Assembly (NCBI RefSeq): GCF_947039605.1
Contig: NZ_CAMQZG010000001.1
Span: 1 to 64,000, forward strand
Direction of reading: 5' to 3'
Length of the DNA: 64,000 bases
Origin: an uncultured Clostridium sp.
GTDB taxonomy: Bacteria > Bacillota > Clostridia > Clostridiales > Clostridiaceae
Numbering within the stretch: position 1 is the stretch's first letter; each line of letters begins with the position of its first letter. Shown here one piece after another: positions 43,855 to 54,015 of this stretch. The position numbers were made by a program, and so were the translations under genes. Below the pieces are notes generated by a model. The model made no database searches, was not told where the DNA came from, and saw nothing but the letters and a program-made list of their open reading frames with translations.

Positions 43855-45336
43855 TTATTTATATAAAGTATCTAGAAGAGCTAATTTTCCTTCTATCATT
43901 TCATCGGCTCTATTAATATACTCTCTAACATTTTTTAAGTTTGCAAATCTTTCTATTCTTCCTTTACCCTCACTTAGGTAAACTACTTTAGAAACAGCAT
44001 CTGCACCTATTGCTATAATAGTTTGCGTATCTTCTATCATTTGAATATTGTAGTAACACTCTAAATTATCTCTTGAGTATCCTACATTCTCCATATTTCC
44101 AACCATATTCTTTTGTCTATACATGTAATATGGTTCCATACCTAAATCTTTTGCAAATTGTGCACTAGCATCAAACATCTCATTTAATTCATGTTGATCT
44201 GCTATCTTAACATTCTCTTTTAAAACTAGATTTTCATATAACTTAGATGCTCTTTTTATTGACAAACCGTGTACTGTTAAACTTTCTGGATTAAGCTCTT
44301 TTAAAGCTCTAACTGTATGTTTAACCTCTTCCATACTCTCATCTGGAAGTCCTATGATTATATCCATATTTATATTATTAAATTCTAGCTTTCTAGCTAA
44401 ATTAAACTTATCAATAACATCTTGTGATAAATGACCTCTACCAATAGATTTTAAAGTCTTATCATTCATACTCTGAGGATTTATAGAAATTCTAGTAACC
44501 TCATATTTTTTCATAGTTATAAGTTTCTCTTCTGTAATAGAATCTGGTCTACCACTCTCAACAGTAAACTCAATAAGATTTTTATCTTTAACAAAACTAT
44601 TATATATGTCATTCATCAGACTTTCAAACTGCTCATTGTCTACTGAAGTTGGTGTACCTCCCCCAAAATAGACATTATCAACTATAAGACCTTTTTCTGC
44701 CACATACCTCTTAATAGCCTTAATTTCTTTTTTAATAGCCTCTATATATTCTACAATCTCTGGTTTATTCTTTTTATTCACAGGATTAGCTGTAAATGAA
44801 CAGTATAAACATCTTGTAGGACAGTAAGCCATTCCAATATAAATAGCTATAGTCTTATCATTTTTATTTATATATGATAATTCTCTTTTAGCAATATGTA
44901 TACAAAGTTCTGCCTTCTCTTTTTTAGCAAGATAAACTTCTTCAAAATGTTCTATAATCTCTGCATCTGAATGACCTTTAACCATCATTTCTGAAGCTAT
45001 TTTACTTGGTCTAATTCCAACTAAAGTTCCATAAGGATATTCTTTATCTAATACTTTTGATAAAAACTTAAAGATACTTCTCTTTATTTCTTGAACTATA
45101 TTATCTGATCTAAGTTCAAAAGTTTCTTCTTTATCAAAATTACTTATTCTAAACTTATTATTGAAATTCTCAGAAGATAATTTCTTATCTTCTGTAATTT
45201 CTCCTATTTCAACTTCATAGTTAAAATCTCTATTTTTTTCATTTACTTTTATATCATCAAAAGTATAGAATATATTAAATATCTGATATATATGATATCT
45301 ATACTTTTCATCATTCATCTTAATGTTAATAAACAT
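43855..45336 (-). CDS. hemZ: Coproporphyrinogen dehydrogenase-like radical SAM protein HemZ
   Basis: A 493-residue radical SAM protein of the HemZ/HemN-like group. The cluster motif is CPTRCLYCSF (CxxxCxxC) at about residues 165-172, with GGGTPTS and SINPQSMNDKTLKSIGRGH beyond it, as in coproporphyrinogen oxidases. Firmicute HemZ proteins are probably not true heme-pathway enzymes, and no heme genes are nearby. The start is the ATG six bases after GGAG; an ATG two codons earlier overlaps that site. Its first 11 bases overlap the upstream hydrolase gene, implying coupling. Confidence 0.9.
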   Translation of the reverse strand: MFINIKMNDEKYRYHIYQIFNIFYTFDDIKVNEKNRDFNYEVEIGEITEDKKLSSENFNNKFRISNFDKEETFELRSDNIVQEIKRSIFKFLSKVLDKEYPYGTLVGIRPSKIASEMMVKGHSDAEIIEHFEEVYLAKKEKAELCIHIAKRELSYINKNDKTIAIYIGMAYCPTRCLYCSFTANPVNKKNKPEIVEYIEAIKKEIKAIKRYVAEKGLIVDNVYFGGGTPTSVDNEQFESLMNDIYNSFVKDKNLIEFTVESGRPDSITEEKLITMKKYEVTRISINPQSMNDKTLKSIGRGHLSQDVIDKFNLARKLEFNNINMDIIIGLPDESMEEVKHTVRALKELNPESLTVHGLSIKRASKLYENLVLKENVKIADQHELNEMFDASAQFAKDLGMEPYYMYRQKNMVGNMENVGYSRDNLECYYNIQMIEDTQTIIAIGADAVSKVVYLSEGKGRIERFANLKNVREYINRADEMIEGKLALLDTLYK

Positions 45337-45946
45337 ATTCATCTCCTAGTATATACGGGTTATTATTTCTTTCATAACCTATAGTAGTCTCTGGCCCATG
45401 ACCTGGGAAAGCTCTTATAGAATCCCCTAAAGGTAGTACCTTATTTTTTATTGAAGAAATTAAAGTATTAAAATCTCCACCTGTAAAATCAGTTCTCCCT
45501 ATTGAACCATTAAATAAAGTATCACCAGTAACTAAAATATCTTCACAAAGGAAGCATACTCCCCCTGGAGTGTGACCTGGTGTTGTTATAACTTTTATTT
45601 CTTTACCATTTCCAAATGTAATTTTATCACCATCATTTAAGTAATTATCAGCTTTTACTATATTCATAAATAACTGATTATCTACTTTTTGCATTTCTTC
45701 ATCTGTTTTATTGATATAAAAAGGTATATTATATTTACTTCTAACTGCCTCTACTGAACCTACATGGTCAAAATGTCCATGAGTTAACAATATCATAACT
45801 GGCTTAATATTAAGTCTTTCAACAACAGCAAAAATTAAATTTTCCTGTGCACCTGGATCAAATATAACTGCCTCATTCGTAGTCTCATCAATTAAAAAAT
45901 AACAATTTTCTTGATATGCACCAACCGGTACGCTTTTTAATATCAC
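45326..45946 (-). CDS. Metallo-beta-lactamase-fold hydrolase (glyoxalase II-like)
   Basis: A 206-residue MBL-fold protein. Seen: NCYFLID, the zinc motif LTHGHFDHVG, a third histidine in TTPGHTPGG, the bridging Asp in VTGDTLFNGSIGRTD, and a last His in FPGHGPETT. The family includes hydroxyacylglutathione hydrolases; in this thiol-poor group other thioesters are likely. A GTG at 45946 lies nine bases after GGGG and is taken as the start; TTG at 45955 is directly on the binding site. It overlaps hemZ by 11 bases and follows dtd closely. Confidence 0.9.
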   Translation of the reverse strand: MILKSVPVGAYQENCYFLIDETTNEAVIFDPGAQENLIFAVVERLNIKPVMILLTHGHFDHVGSVEAVRSKYNIPFYINKTDEEMQKVDNQLFMNIVKADNYLNDGDKITFGNGKEIKVITTPGHTPGGVCFLCEDILVTGDTLFNGSIGRTDFTGGDFNTLISSIKNKVLPLGDSIRAFPGHGPETTIGYERNNNPYILGDEYVY

Positions 45947-45961
45947 TAAAATCAACCCCTT

Positions 45962-46411
45962 TTAGAATATTTTTTTACTTTCAAGTAAAAGTGTAACTGG
46001 ACCATCATTTTCAATAGAAACATTCATATGAGCTCCAAACACCCCTGTCTCAACTTTTATGTCTTCCTCTTTACACATAGCTACAAAAATTTCATAAAGC
46101 TTCTTTGCTTCCTCTCCACCTTGTGCTGCCATAAAGTTTGGTCTTCTACCTTTTCTACAATCACCATAAAGTGTAAATTGTGAGATTAAAAGAAGTTCTC
46201 CACCTACATCTTTTAAAGATAAATTTAATTTATCATTTTCATCTTCAAAAACTCTAAGATTTATAACTTTGTCTTTTATATATTTAAGGTCCTCTAAGGT
46301 ATCCTCTCTACCTATTCCAAGAAGTACATTAAAGCCCTTACCTATTTCGCCTATAACATTTTCATCAACCATTACCTTAGACGATGTTACCCTTTGTACT
46401 ATAGCTCTCAC
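45962..46411 (-). CDS. dtd: D-aminoacyl-tRNA deacylase
   Basis: A 149-residue DTD protein that removes D-amino acids from mischarged tRNA. Seen: [13 protein letters not shown] at the start, [17 protein letters not shown] with the active-site SQFTL, and the C-terminal [20 protein letters not shown] with the cross-subunit GP motif. Length is exactly typical. Translation starts with GTG after AGGAAG. Gene order relA-dtd-MBL hydrolase-hemZ-hisS-aspS links stringent response and translational quality control. Confidence 0.97.
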   Translation of the reverse strand: MRAIVQRVTSSKVMVDENVIGEIGKGFNVLLGIGREDTLEDLKYIKDKVINLRVFEDENDKLNLSLKDVGGELLLISQFTLYGDCRKGRRPNFMAAQGGEEAKKLYEIFVAMCKEEDIKVETGVFGAHMNVSIENDGPVTLLLESKKIF

Positions 46412-46428
46412 AAAATCACTTCCTAAAA

Positions 46429-48615
46429 TTAATTTTTCACTCTATACACATCTTTAGTTCCTTTAATTTTTCTTAATTTTTTCATAAGATCACGAAGCTT
46501 ATCAACAGAATCAACTTTTACTTTTACATTTACATGAGTAAAGTTACTTTTTGTAGTTTTCGCATTTAATGATGTAATATTTACTTTCAAATCAGAAATA
46601 ACCATCATAACTTCTGATAAATACCCTGAAGTATCCTCTGCTTTTATTTCAAGTTCTGCTTCATAGCACTCACCACTCGAACGATTCCAAATAACATCTA
46701 TAACTTTTTCATTTCTGATTTCTATTATATGTTTAAAATTACTACAATCTGCTCTATGAACTGAAATGCCTCGTCCCTTAGTTACATAACCAACAATTTC
46801 ATCACCAGGAACAGGGTTACAGCACTTTGCAAACCTAATCATCAAATTACTAAGTCCTTTTACCGAAACTCCTGAAGTATTCGGACATCCTTTAAGTTGT
46901 TTTAACTTTTCAGCTTTTGCCATTTGCTCTTCAATTTCTAATTGAGCTTTATCAAGAGTAGTAACTTCAACTACTTCACCTTTTAACTTTGAAATAACTG
47001 TATTAGCTGATAAAATACCAGCTCCTATTCCTGCAAATATATCTTCAATTACATTAAAGTTATATTTTTTCATAAGCTTATCGTATCTCTCACCTTTTGC
47101 AATATCCATAAAGTTAATGCTTTGTTTCTTACTTTCCTTCTCTATATGCTCTTTACCTTTTTCAATATTCTCTTCTTTTCTAATTCTTTTAAACCATTGC
47201 TTAATTTTTGACCTTGCCTGATTGCTCTTTGCAAAATTAAGCCATGACATATTAGGACCCTTAGCTGCAGTTGCTGTTAATACTTCTACAATTTGCCCAG
47301 TTTTTAAATTATAATCTAAAGTAACCATTTTCCCATTTACCTTAGCACCAATACATCTATTTCCTACATCAGTATGTATTCTATATGCAAAATCTATTGG
47401 AGTTGCACCTGCTGGAAGGTTTAAAACAACACCTTTAGGTGTAAATATGAAAATTTCATCTGAAAATAAATCAAGCTTAAATCCTTCCATAAATTCTTCA
47501 GCATCTGATGTTTCATCTTGCCATTCTAAAATTTCTTGAAGCCAACCTAGTTTATTCTCAAAACTAGGCTCTTTAACATTTTCGCCTTGTTTATACTTCC
47601 AGTGTGCTGCTATACCATATTCAGCTGTTCTGTGCATATCAAATGTTCTTATTTGTATTTCAAAAGTTCTACCAGCCTCACCTATAACAGTCGTATGAAG
47701 TGACTGATACATATTAGGTTTTGGCATTGCTATGTAATCTTTAAATCTTCCTGGTATTGGTTTGTATATAGTGTGGACTATTCCTAATACTGCATAACAA
47801 TCTTTAACACTATTAACTAAAATCCTTATAGCAGTCAAATCAAATATTTGATCTAAACTTTTATTTTTACTAACCATCTTTTTATAAATACTATAAAAAT
47901 GTTTTGGTCTGCCCTCTATATCACATAAAAGATTTGATTGTTTCAAATTATCATCTATATCTGATACAATCTTTTCTATATTATGCTCTCTCTCAATTCT
48001 CTTTTCTGCTATATCCTTAACAAGTGAATAATACTCTTTTGGCTGTATGTATCTAAGACATAAGTCCTCAAGTTCCCACTTAATTTTTGACATACCAAGT
48101 CTATGTGCAAGTGGTGCATAAATATCTAAGGTTTCTTGTGCCTTAGCTTTTTGTTTTTCCAGTGTCATATGCTTTAGTGTTCTCATATTGTGAAGTCTAT
48201 CAGCAAGCTTTACTATAATAACCCTTATATCTCTTGCCATTGCTAAAAGCATTTTTCTAACATTATCTGCTTGTTGTTCTTGTTTACTTTTATATTGGAT
48301 TTGTCCAAGCTTAGTTACCCCATCAACTAAGTTAGCTATCTCCTCACCAAATGCTTCTTTTATATCCTCGTAAGTAAACTCTGTATCTTCAATTACATCA
48401 TGCAAAAGCCCTGCTACTATTGTACTAGTATCCATACCCATATCAGCAAGTATCATAGCTACATTAATTGGGTGCATTACATATGGTTCACCTGATTCTC
48501 TTTTTTGCTCTATATGTGCAGTAACTGCAAGGTCATATGCTTTTTTTATTAATTCTATATCAGCACCTTTACTGCCTTTTTCAACTCTTATGATTAATTC
48601 TTTTAGCATTGACAT
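46429..48615 (-). CDS. relA: Bifunctional (p)ppGpp synthetase/hydrolase
   Basis: A 728-residue Rel enzyme that makes and degrades the alarmone (p)ppGpp. Domains in order: HD hydrolase ([21 protein letters not shown], with the HD pair intact, about 45-85), synthetase ([31 protein letters not shown], about 235-350), TGS (about 390-450, [21 protein letters not shown]), a conserved cysteine region [13 protein letters not shown], and a C-terminal ACT domain. Both active sites appear intact. GAGGAAG precedes the ATG. It follows apt but is separated from it by a terminator. Confidence 0.98.
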   Translation of the reverse strand: MSMLKELIIRVEKGSKGADIELIKKAYDLAVTAHIEQKRESGEPYVMHPINVAMILADMGMDTSTIVAGLLHDVIEDTEFTYEDIKEAFGEEIANLVDGVTKLGQIQYKSKQEQQADNVRKMLLAMARDIRVIIVKLADRLHNMRTLKHMTLEKQKAKAQETLDIYAPLAHRLGMSKIKWELEDLCLRYIQPKEYYSLVKDIAEKRIEREHNIEKIVSDIDDNLKQSNLLCDIEGRPKHFYSIYKKMVSKNKSLDQIFDLTAIRILVNSVKDCYAVLGIVHTIYKPIPGRFKDYIAMPKPNMYQSLHTTVIGEAGRTFEIQIRTFDMHRTAEYGIAAHWKYKQGENVKEPSFENKLGWLQEILEWQDETSDAEEFMEGFKLDLFSDEIFIFTPKGVVLNLPAGATPIDFAYRIHTDVGNRCIGAKVNGKMVTLDYNLKTGQIVEVLTATAAKGPNMSWLNFAKSNQARSKIKQWFKRIRKEENIEKGKEHIEKESKKQSINFMDIAKGERYDKLMKKYNFNVIEDIFAGIGAGILSANTVISKLKGEVVEVTTLDKAQLEIEEQMAKAEKLKQLKGCPNTSGVSVKGLSNLMIRFAKCCNPVPGDEIVGYVTKGRGISVHRADCSNFKHIIEIRNEKVIDVIWNRSSGECYEAELEIKAEDTSGYLSEVMMVISDLKVNITSLNAKTTKSNFTHVNVKVKVDSVDKLRDLMKKLRKIKGTKDVYRVKN

Positions 48616-48640
48616 CGCTTCCTCTCACCTACAATTTCGA

Positions 48641-48670
48641 TAAAACAAAAGCTGGTTAGTTAAAACCAGC
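48641..48670 (-). terminator. Terminator between apt and relA
   Basis: GCTGGTT (48651-48657) and AACCAGC (48664-48670) pair in minus RNA around a short loop, followed by TTTTGTTTTA. It lies in the 103-base gap after apt and may attenuate read-through into relA. Confidence 0.72.
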
Positions 48671-48718
48671 CCTTTACTATCTTTAATTATATTATATTTC
48701 ACTTGCTATTTCAATGAT

Positions 48719-49237
48719 TTAAAATTCGTAGCTTACTACTGCATCTATATCTTGACCTTTAAGCTTGTCTCTTCCATTAAGACCTGTAAGTTCAATTGTA
48801 AATGACATTCCTACAACTACCCCACCAAGACTTTCAACAAGTTTTGCTACGGCACTAATAGTACCACCCGTTGCAAGTAAATCATCAACTATGGCAACTC
48901 TTGTTCCTGGTTTAATAATATCTTTGTGAATTTGTAGTGTATCAGTACCATATTCTAAATCATAGTCTATGCTAACTGTTTCACCTGGAAGTTTCCCTGG
49001 CTTTCTAATCGGTACAAATCCAGCACCTATAGCGTATGCTACCGGAACTCCAAATATAAACCCTCTAGCCTCTGGTCCTACAACTACATCAATATTTTTA
49101 TCTTTAAAGAACTCTGCCATTCTATCTACTGAAGCTTTTAAAGCATCCTTATCAGCAATTAATGTTGTTATATCTTTAAAACTAATTCCTTCTTTTGGGA
49201 AGTTTTCTATTACTCTTATTTTTTCTTTGAAATCCAT
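48719..49237 (-). CDS. apt: Adenine phosphoribosyltransferase
   Basis: A 172-residue purine-salvage enzyme converting adenine and PRPP to AMP. Seen: [19 protein letters not shown] at the N-terminus, [19 protein letters not shown], and the PRPP-binding loop [13 protein letters not shown]. Length is typical. The start is the ATG preceded by GGGGGAA; an in-frame ATG at 49285 extends into the preceding gene and has no site. It is 28 bases after the RecJ-like gene. Confidence 0.97.
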   Translation of the reverse strand: MDFKEKIRVIENFPKEGISFKDITTLIADKDALKASVDRMAEFFKDKNIDVVVGPEARGFIFGVPVAYAIGAGFVPIRKPGKLPGETVSIDYDLEYGTDTLQIHKDIIKPGTRVAIVDDLLATGGTISAVAKLVESLGGVVVGMSFTIELTGLNGRDKLKGQDIDAVVSYEF

Positions 49238-49265
49238 AGTGATTCCCCCTTGATTTTTTTTGTAT

Positions 49266-50123
49266 TTATAATCTAAATTTTTCATTGTGTAAATATTTAG
49301 TTATCTGCTCAGCTCTATCTTTATCATCAGTAGTTAAAAGCTCAACTATTATCTTTGCATTGTCTTTTTCTGAAATAGCTCTATTTCTTGGTGTCAGGGT
49401 ACTTATTATTTTCTCTATATTTTCCCCATTAAGCTCTTTTATATTGTGGAATTTTTTTATAGCTATTAATCCAACGTTATTCGTCCTATCTAAGTAAGAT
49501 ACACCTTCTTTTAATATTATTCGGTTCTCACCTACATATCCAATTTGCTTTGTAAGACCCCCAATTAATATTAAATCAAGGTACCTATTAATACTTTTCA
49601 TATTATAATAAATAGCAATTGCTTGCATTAATTTAAAAACAACGCCGCTCTGACTAATATCTTTATATCTATAAAGACTTTTCTCTTCGCTTGGATTTAT
49701 ATATATAGAATTATAAAAAGATTTTTTCTTTTTATTTTCAGTTACTATAAGGTCTATATTTCTTTCTTTACAAAGTTCTTCAACTTTTTCATTTTCCAAA
49801 CCTGAACCTACTGTTATTAAAAGTTTTGCACCTAAAAATGCAATATCATTTTTAAGTGATTCTTCTTTTAAATCATAATTATTGTCCTCAGTTATATCTG
49901 CTATGCAATATTCAACATCTGCATTAAGATATTTGAGAACAAGAAGAAAAGCTGATATGCCTGAGATGCAATCAACATCATAACCACCATAAACTAATAT
50001 CTTTTCTCTATTATTTATAGCTGCCACTAATCTTTCAATAGCTTTATTCATATTTTTAACATTAAAAGGGTTGTAGCCCGATATATAATTTGGTGAATAG
50101 ATACTTTCCCAAAGCTTATGCAT
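49266..50123 (-). CDS. Degenerate RecJ-like DHH-family protein
   Basis: A 285-residue intact ORF at the usual recJ position between secF and apt. It aligns by eye with the N-terminal half of the single-strand exonuclease RecJ, but its metal motifs are altered: DYDVDG reads GYDVDC (46-51), TVDCG reads TVGSG (104-108), TDHH reads TENK (128-131) and GTIADVV reads GGLTKQI (188-194). The DHHA1 and OB domains are absent; the protein ends after the region corresponding to LNAAGR (here LTPRNRA). So it should be catalytically dead as RecJ. Reading frame, binding site (GGAGGAG) and start are clean, arguing for a retained non-enzymatic role. Confidence 0.85.
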   Translation of the reverse strand: MHKLWESIYSPNYISGYNPFNVKNMNKAIERLVAAINNREKILVYGGYDVDCISGISAFLLVLKYLNADVEYCIADITEDNNYDLKEESLKNDIAFLGAKLLITVGSGLENEKVEELCKERNIDLIVTENKKKKSFYNSIYINPSEEKSLYRYKDISQSGVVFKLMQAIAIYYNMKSINRYLDLILIGGLTKQIGYVGENRIILKEGVSYLDRTNNVGLIAIKKFHNIKELNGENIEKIISTLTPRNRAISEKDNAKIIVELLTTDDKDRAEQITKYLHNEKFRL

Positions 50124-50211
50124 AATTTAACTCCTCCATATTTTTTAAAAGAAAACACGTTCTATTATAATTTAAAATGCCTTATTTGACAAATATTTTT
50201 GACTAAATAGC

Positions 50212-50252
50212 AAAAAAACAGGGTAAAAAGCTTATTCAAGCCTTTTACCCTG
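50212..50252 (-). terminator. Terminator of the secD-secF unit
   Basis: CAGGGTAAAAGGCTT and AAGCTTTTTACCCTG form a long stem in minus RNA, followed by seven T residues, 16 bases beyond the secF stop. Confidence 0.9.
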
Positions 50253-50267
50253 CCAATTTATAGTAAA

Positions 50268-51146
50268 TTAGATTGTTTTTTTCTCTTTTTTTCCTGTAGA
50301 TTGCTTTCTATTTTTAAGCATACACCAAATTGGGCTTGCTATAAAAATTGAAGAATATGCTCCAGAAGCAATACCAATTATTAATGGTAAGGCAAAATCT
50401 CTAACTGTTGGAACAAAGAAATAAACTGCAACTATACTTACAAGAGTTGTAAGAGTTGTATTTATAGATCTTGTCATAGTTTGAGTAACACTTTTGTTTG
50501 CGATATCTTCTGAAGAAGATGATCTCATTTTTTTAACATTTCCTCTTATTCTATCAAATATAACAATTGTATCATTAAGTGAATAACCTACTATTGTTAA
50601 TATCGCTGCTATAAAAGGTGTATTAACTGGTAATTGCAGGATAGCATATACACTGACCGTCATAAGTATATCATGCAGAAGTGCTGCTATTGCTGCTATT
50701 CCATAATTAGTTTCAAATCTAAATATTACATATACAAGCACTGCTAGTATTGCTACTACAAGAGCTATTATTGAATCCCTTGTAAGTTGTTTACCAACTG
50801 ATGCTCCTATTTGATTTTCTGAAACTAATGCATTATCTTTTAATTTGAAATCTGTAGTTAATCCACTGACCATTTCTTTTACCTTTGCAGTATCAAGCTT
50901 ATTAGACTTAATTTCAAGTTGAGTAGAATTAACAGTGTTTGTTATTGCATCTGGTGCGTACTGATGAACTATTTTATCAGCTGTTGCTTTATTAAAATCT
51001 TGATTCATCTGAACTACCACTTGAGTTCCACCTCTGAAATCTATTCCAAAGTTTAGACCTTTAAAAACCATAAACCCTATCCCTACTATTATAAGTAAGA
51101 AAGAAATACTAAACCAGATCTTACTTTTCTGTACTATTTTCAGCAT
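50268..51146 (-). CDS. secF: Protein-export membrane protein SecF
   Basis: A 292-residue, six-helix component of the SecDF complex, which uses ion motive force to help pull secreted proteins out. Seen: GLNFGIDFRGGTQV near residue 35, a P1-type periplasmic domain, GYSLNDTIVIFDRIRGN, and the terminal helices. Length is typical of Firmicute SecF. AGGAGG lies inside the end of secD, 11 bases before the ATG, and the two genes overlap by 26 bases. It is followed by a strong terminator. Confidence 0.97.
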   Translation of the reverse strand: MLKIVQKSKIWFSISFLLIIVGIGFMVFKGLNFGIDFRGGTQVVVQMNQDFNKATADKIVHQYAPDAITNTVNSTQLEIKSNKLDTAKVKEMVSGLTTDFKLKDNALVSENQIGASVGKQLTRDSIIALVVAILAVLVYVIFRFETNYGIAAIAALLHDILMTVSVYAILQLPVNTPFIAAILTIVGYSLNDTIVIFDRIRGNVKKMRSSSSEDIANKSVTQTMTRSINTTLTTLVSIVAVYFFVPTVRDFALPLIIGIASGAYSSIFIASPIWCMLKNRKQSTGKKEKKTI

Positions 51147-52428
51147 TTGGTTTACCTCCTTCTACTTTTACTCCAAACATTCTAGGACTTTTTAATATGC
51201 CCATATCAAATAATATGTTCATAAAGAACTTAGTAACAAAGATAGCAGTAAACATACTAATGATTATACCAATCATCAGTGTAAGCGCAAATCCTTTAAC
51301 TGGACCTGTACCTAGGAAGTATAATACAAGCGCTGCTATTATTGTTGTTGTATTAGAGTCTAATATTGATGACATAGCATTTTTAAAACCACCTTTGATA
51401 GATGCTTTAACACTTCTACCAAGTTTAAGTTCCTCTTTTGTTCTTTCAAATATAAGTACGTTAGCATCAACTGCCATACCTATAGTTAGTAAGAATCCTG
51501 CTATACCAGGGAGTGTTAATGTTACTTTCATTCCCACATAAGCGAACAGCACTAGTAATATGTAAACACTAAGTGCTAAACTAGCTGCAATTCCTGGTCC
51601 TCTGTAGTAAAGTATCATGAATAAGAATATGATTATAACTCCTACCACTCCAGCTTTAATTGCATCTGGAAGTGCTGAAGCACCAAGTTGCGCTCCTGTT
51701 GTTTGAACAGAAACTTCTTTAATCGGAACTGGTAGTGCCCCTGCATTAATTATTCCTGCTTGTCTTTGAGCTTCTGCCATTGATTGACTACCTGTGATAG
51801 TAGCTTCACCATTAGTTATAGCTGACTGAACTGTTGGATTTGTTAATTCAGTTCCATCCATAGTTATTTTTATTTGCTGACCTACATATTTTGTTGTAGC
51901 ATCTGCAAATAATTTTTTCCCAGTTTCATTAAACTGAAGTCCTATTGTTGGTTGCCCTGTTTGACTATCCATATAAGCTGTAGCTTTTTCTACATCTTTA
52001 CCAGTCAATATAACACTTCCGTCTGGTGCTAAGAAATCTAGTGTACCTGTTTGAGTTAATGATTTAACAATATTATTAGAATCATACTTACCAGGTATAT
52101 TAATTCTAATTTGGTTATCACCTTCAGTTGTAACAACTGTTTCTGCAACCCCTACTTTATTAACTCTTAGTGCAAGTAAATCCTTAACCCTGTGTAGCAT
52201 ATCTGGAGTGACATTTTCCTCTTGAATTTGCATAAGCACAGAAACTCCACCTTGCAAGTCTAACCCTTTAGTTATGACTTGGTCAAAAGACTTAACTTGG
52301 TATCCACCAACATTAAATCCTTTAAACCCTGCAAATGCGAAGAATCCTATAAAAACAAGTGAAACTAAAAAAAGAATTATACTACTAAATCTTCCCGTTT
52401 TTGACTTTTTAGTCTTCTTAGTTCTCAT
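51121..52428 (-). CDS. secD: Protein translocase subunit SecD
   Basis: A 435-residue membrane protein, partner of SecF. Helix 1 (about 15-35) is followed by LDLQGGVSVLMQI, the P1 head domain with the FNETGKKLFADAT region, and five C-terminal helices with TLPGIAGFLLTIGMAVDANVLIFERTKEEL (in parts: GMAVDANVLIFER). A basic, low-complexity N-terminus (KKTKKSKTGR) faces the cytoplasm. GGGGGAAG precedes the ATG. secD and secF overlap by 26 bases and are coupled. Confidence 0.97.
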   Translation of the reverse strand: MRTKKTKKSKTGRFSSIILFLVSLVFIGFFAFAGFKGFNVGGYQVKSFDQVITKGLDLQGGVSVLMQIQEENVTPDMLHRVKDLLALRVNKVGVAETVVTTEGDNQIRINIPGKYDSNNIVKSLTQTGTLDFLAPDGSVILTGKDVEKATAYMDSQTGQPTIGLQFNETGKKLFADATTKYVGQQIKITMDGTELTNPTVQSAITNGEATITGSQSMAEAQRQAGIINAGALPVPIKEVSVQTTGAQLGASALPDAIKAGVVGVIIIFLFMILYYRGPGIAASLALSVYILLVLFAYVGMKVTLTLPGIAGFLLTIGMAVDANVLIFERTKEELKLGRSVKASIKGGFKNAMSSILDSNTTTIIAALVLYFLGTGPVKGFALTLMIGIIISMFTAIFVTKFFMNILFDMGILKSPRMFGVKVEGGKPNAENSTEK

Positions 52429-52516
52429 GGTCTTCCCCCTCTGTAAATCTCTTTCTAAAAAGAATTATACCCTTTTTCACTTTCCATAGCAATAATTTGT
52501 AAAATTCTAGTTATTA

Positions 52517-53935
52517 CTATTTTGTAAGCGCTTTTTTATCTTTTAAGCTTTGAACATATTCTGTACAATCTTGATCAGTTCTAGCCTTTAAAGCTATAGA
52601 GCATTCTATTCTTTTCTTTTGCATTAAACAACCTGTTTCGTATGGATCTAAAATATCTCCATTGAATGCATAATTATTTGCTTGACATCCACCACTACAG
52701 TAGAATCTAGCCCAACATTTTTTACACTTTGGTTTGTTATAGATATGAGCAACTTTGAGTTCATTACTTTTCTCTTTCTCCACAATCCCTGTATCTAATG
52801 TTCCTAAAATATACTCAGGTTTACCAACAAATTGATGACATGGATAAATTTCTTCATCTGGTGTGATAGCAATATATTCATGTCCTGCTCCACATCCTGA
52901 GATTCTCTTATACACACATGGTCCACCATTTAAATCTATATTGAAATGGTAGAACTTAAATGGATTATCCATTTCCATTCTTCTTCTTAAGATTTCTGTA
53001 TATAACTTATCATATTGCGTAAAGATTTGTGGTAAATCCTCTTTTCTTAATGATAATGGATGTTCATCTGGTAAAACAACTGGTTCAACTGAAACTTCAT
53101 CAAATCCTTCACCTACAAGGTGCATTACATCTTCATAGAAATCAGTATTATTTCTTGTGAAAGTTCCTCTTGCATAGTAAAGTTTATCATCATCTCTTTT
53201 TGCAACCATCGCTTTTATGTTTGGTAATATTCTTTTATAACTTCCTGACCCATCAATTCTAATTCTAACCTTATCATTTACTTCTGGTCTTCCATCTATT
53301 GATAAGATTATATTTCCCATATGCTTGTTTAAGTATTCCATTTTCTCTTCATTTAGAAGTGTCGCATTTGTAGTCATTGTAAATCTGATGTTTTTCTTAT
53401 GCTTTGGACCCACTTCATGACCATACTCAACTATTTTTTGTATTGTAGGATATACCATCATTGGCTCCCCACCAAATAAGTCTACCTCAATATTTCTTCT
53501 AGTTCCTGAGTTTGCAATAATAAAATCAATTGCTTTTTTAGCAACTTCAAATGACATTGACTTTCTGCACCCTTGGTTGTACTCTCCCTCATCTGCAAAA
53601 CAATACGTACATCTTAAGTTACAATCATGAACTATATTTAAACAAACTGCTTTAAAGAATGATTCTGAATCATCTGTCATAGCTATTTCTTCATATAAGT
53701 CCTCTGAGTATAAGTCCCCATCTTTAACTAGGTACTCAAGCTCCTCGTAAACTTCTTTCATATCTTCTTCTTTATATTTGTTTCCTAATTTCTTAAGAAT
53801 TTCATCAAAACTTACTAGTTTATCGTTATCTATTATCATATCATAAACTAACTCGTCCACTTCGTGTATGCTTCCTGAGTTAACGTCTATGACATAATAA
53901 TAATCCTCTTGTTTAAATTTATGAACTAATGACAT
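52517..53935 (-). CDS. scfB: SCIFF peptide radical-SAM maturase
   Basis: A 472-residue radical SAM/SPASM enzyme that installs a Cys-Thr thioether in the SCIFF precursor. An N-terminal precursor-recognition (RRE-like) region of about 90 residues is followed by the CxxxCxxC cluster in HDCNLRCTYCFADEG (Cys109-116 region), GGEPMM, and a SPASM domain with many late cysteines (CVYKRISGCGAGHEY, CHQF, CKKCWARFYCSGGCQ). This matches the SCIFF-maturase subfamily. AGGAGG precedes the ATG. The precursor gene is 80 bases upstream on the same strand, and the pair sits between yajC and secD. Confidence 0.95.
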   Translation of the reverse strand: MSLVHKFKQEDYYYVIDVNSGSIHEVDELVYDMIIDNDKLVSFDEILKKLGNKYKEEDMKEVYEELEYLVKDGDLYSEDLYEEIAMTDDSESFFKAVCLNIVHDCNLRCTYCFADEGEYNQGCRKSMSFEVAKKAIDFIIANSGTRRNIEVDLFGGEPMMVYPTIQKIVEYGHEVGPKHKKNIRFTMTTNATLLNEEKMEYLNKHMGNIILSIDGRPEVNDKVRIRIDGSGSYKRILPNIKAMVAKRDDDKLYYARGTFTRNNTDFYEDVMHLVGEGFDEVSVEPVVLPDEHPLSLRKEDLPQIFTQYDKLYTEILRRRMEMDNPFKFYHFNIDLNGGPCVYKRISGCGAGHEYIAITPDEEIYPCHQFVGKPEYILGTLDTGIVEKEKSNELKVAHIYNKPKCKKCWARFYCSGGCQANNYAFNGDILDPYETGCLMQKKRIECSIALKARTDQDCTEYVQSLKDKKALTK

Positions 53936-53968
53936 CTTTTTCTCCTCCTATAAATCACAACTAGAATT

Positions 53969-53999
53969 GTGGCAGCAATCCCAAATGGATTACTGCCAC
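53969..53999 (-). repeat. Hairpin between SCIFF precursor and maturase
   Basis: GTGGCAGCAATCC (53969-53981) and GGATTACTGCCAC (53987-53999) form a 13-bp stem (one A-C on plus, G-U on minus). There is no T-run beyond it, so it is not a classical terminator. It may stabilise the short upstream mRNA or partly block read-through, giving more precursor than enzyme. Confidence 0.6.
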
Positions 54000-54015
54000 C
54001 CTTCTTTAAATATAA

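Noticed and set aside
51121-51146. The 26-base secD-secF overlap as a sequencing error
   Set aside because: Both frames stay open with correct termini and the secF binding site lies inside secD, a common coupled arrangement.
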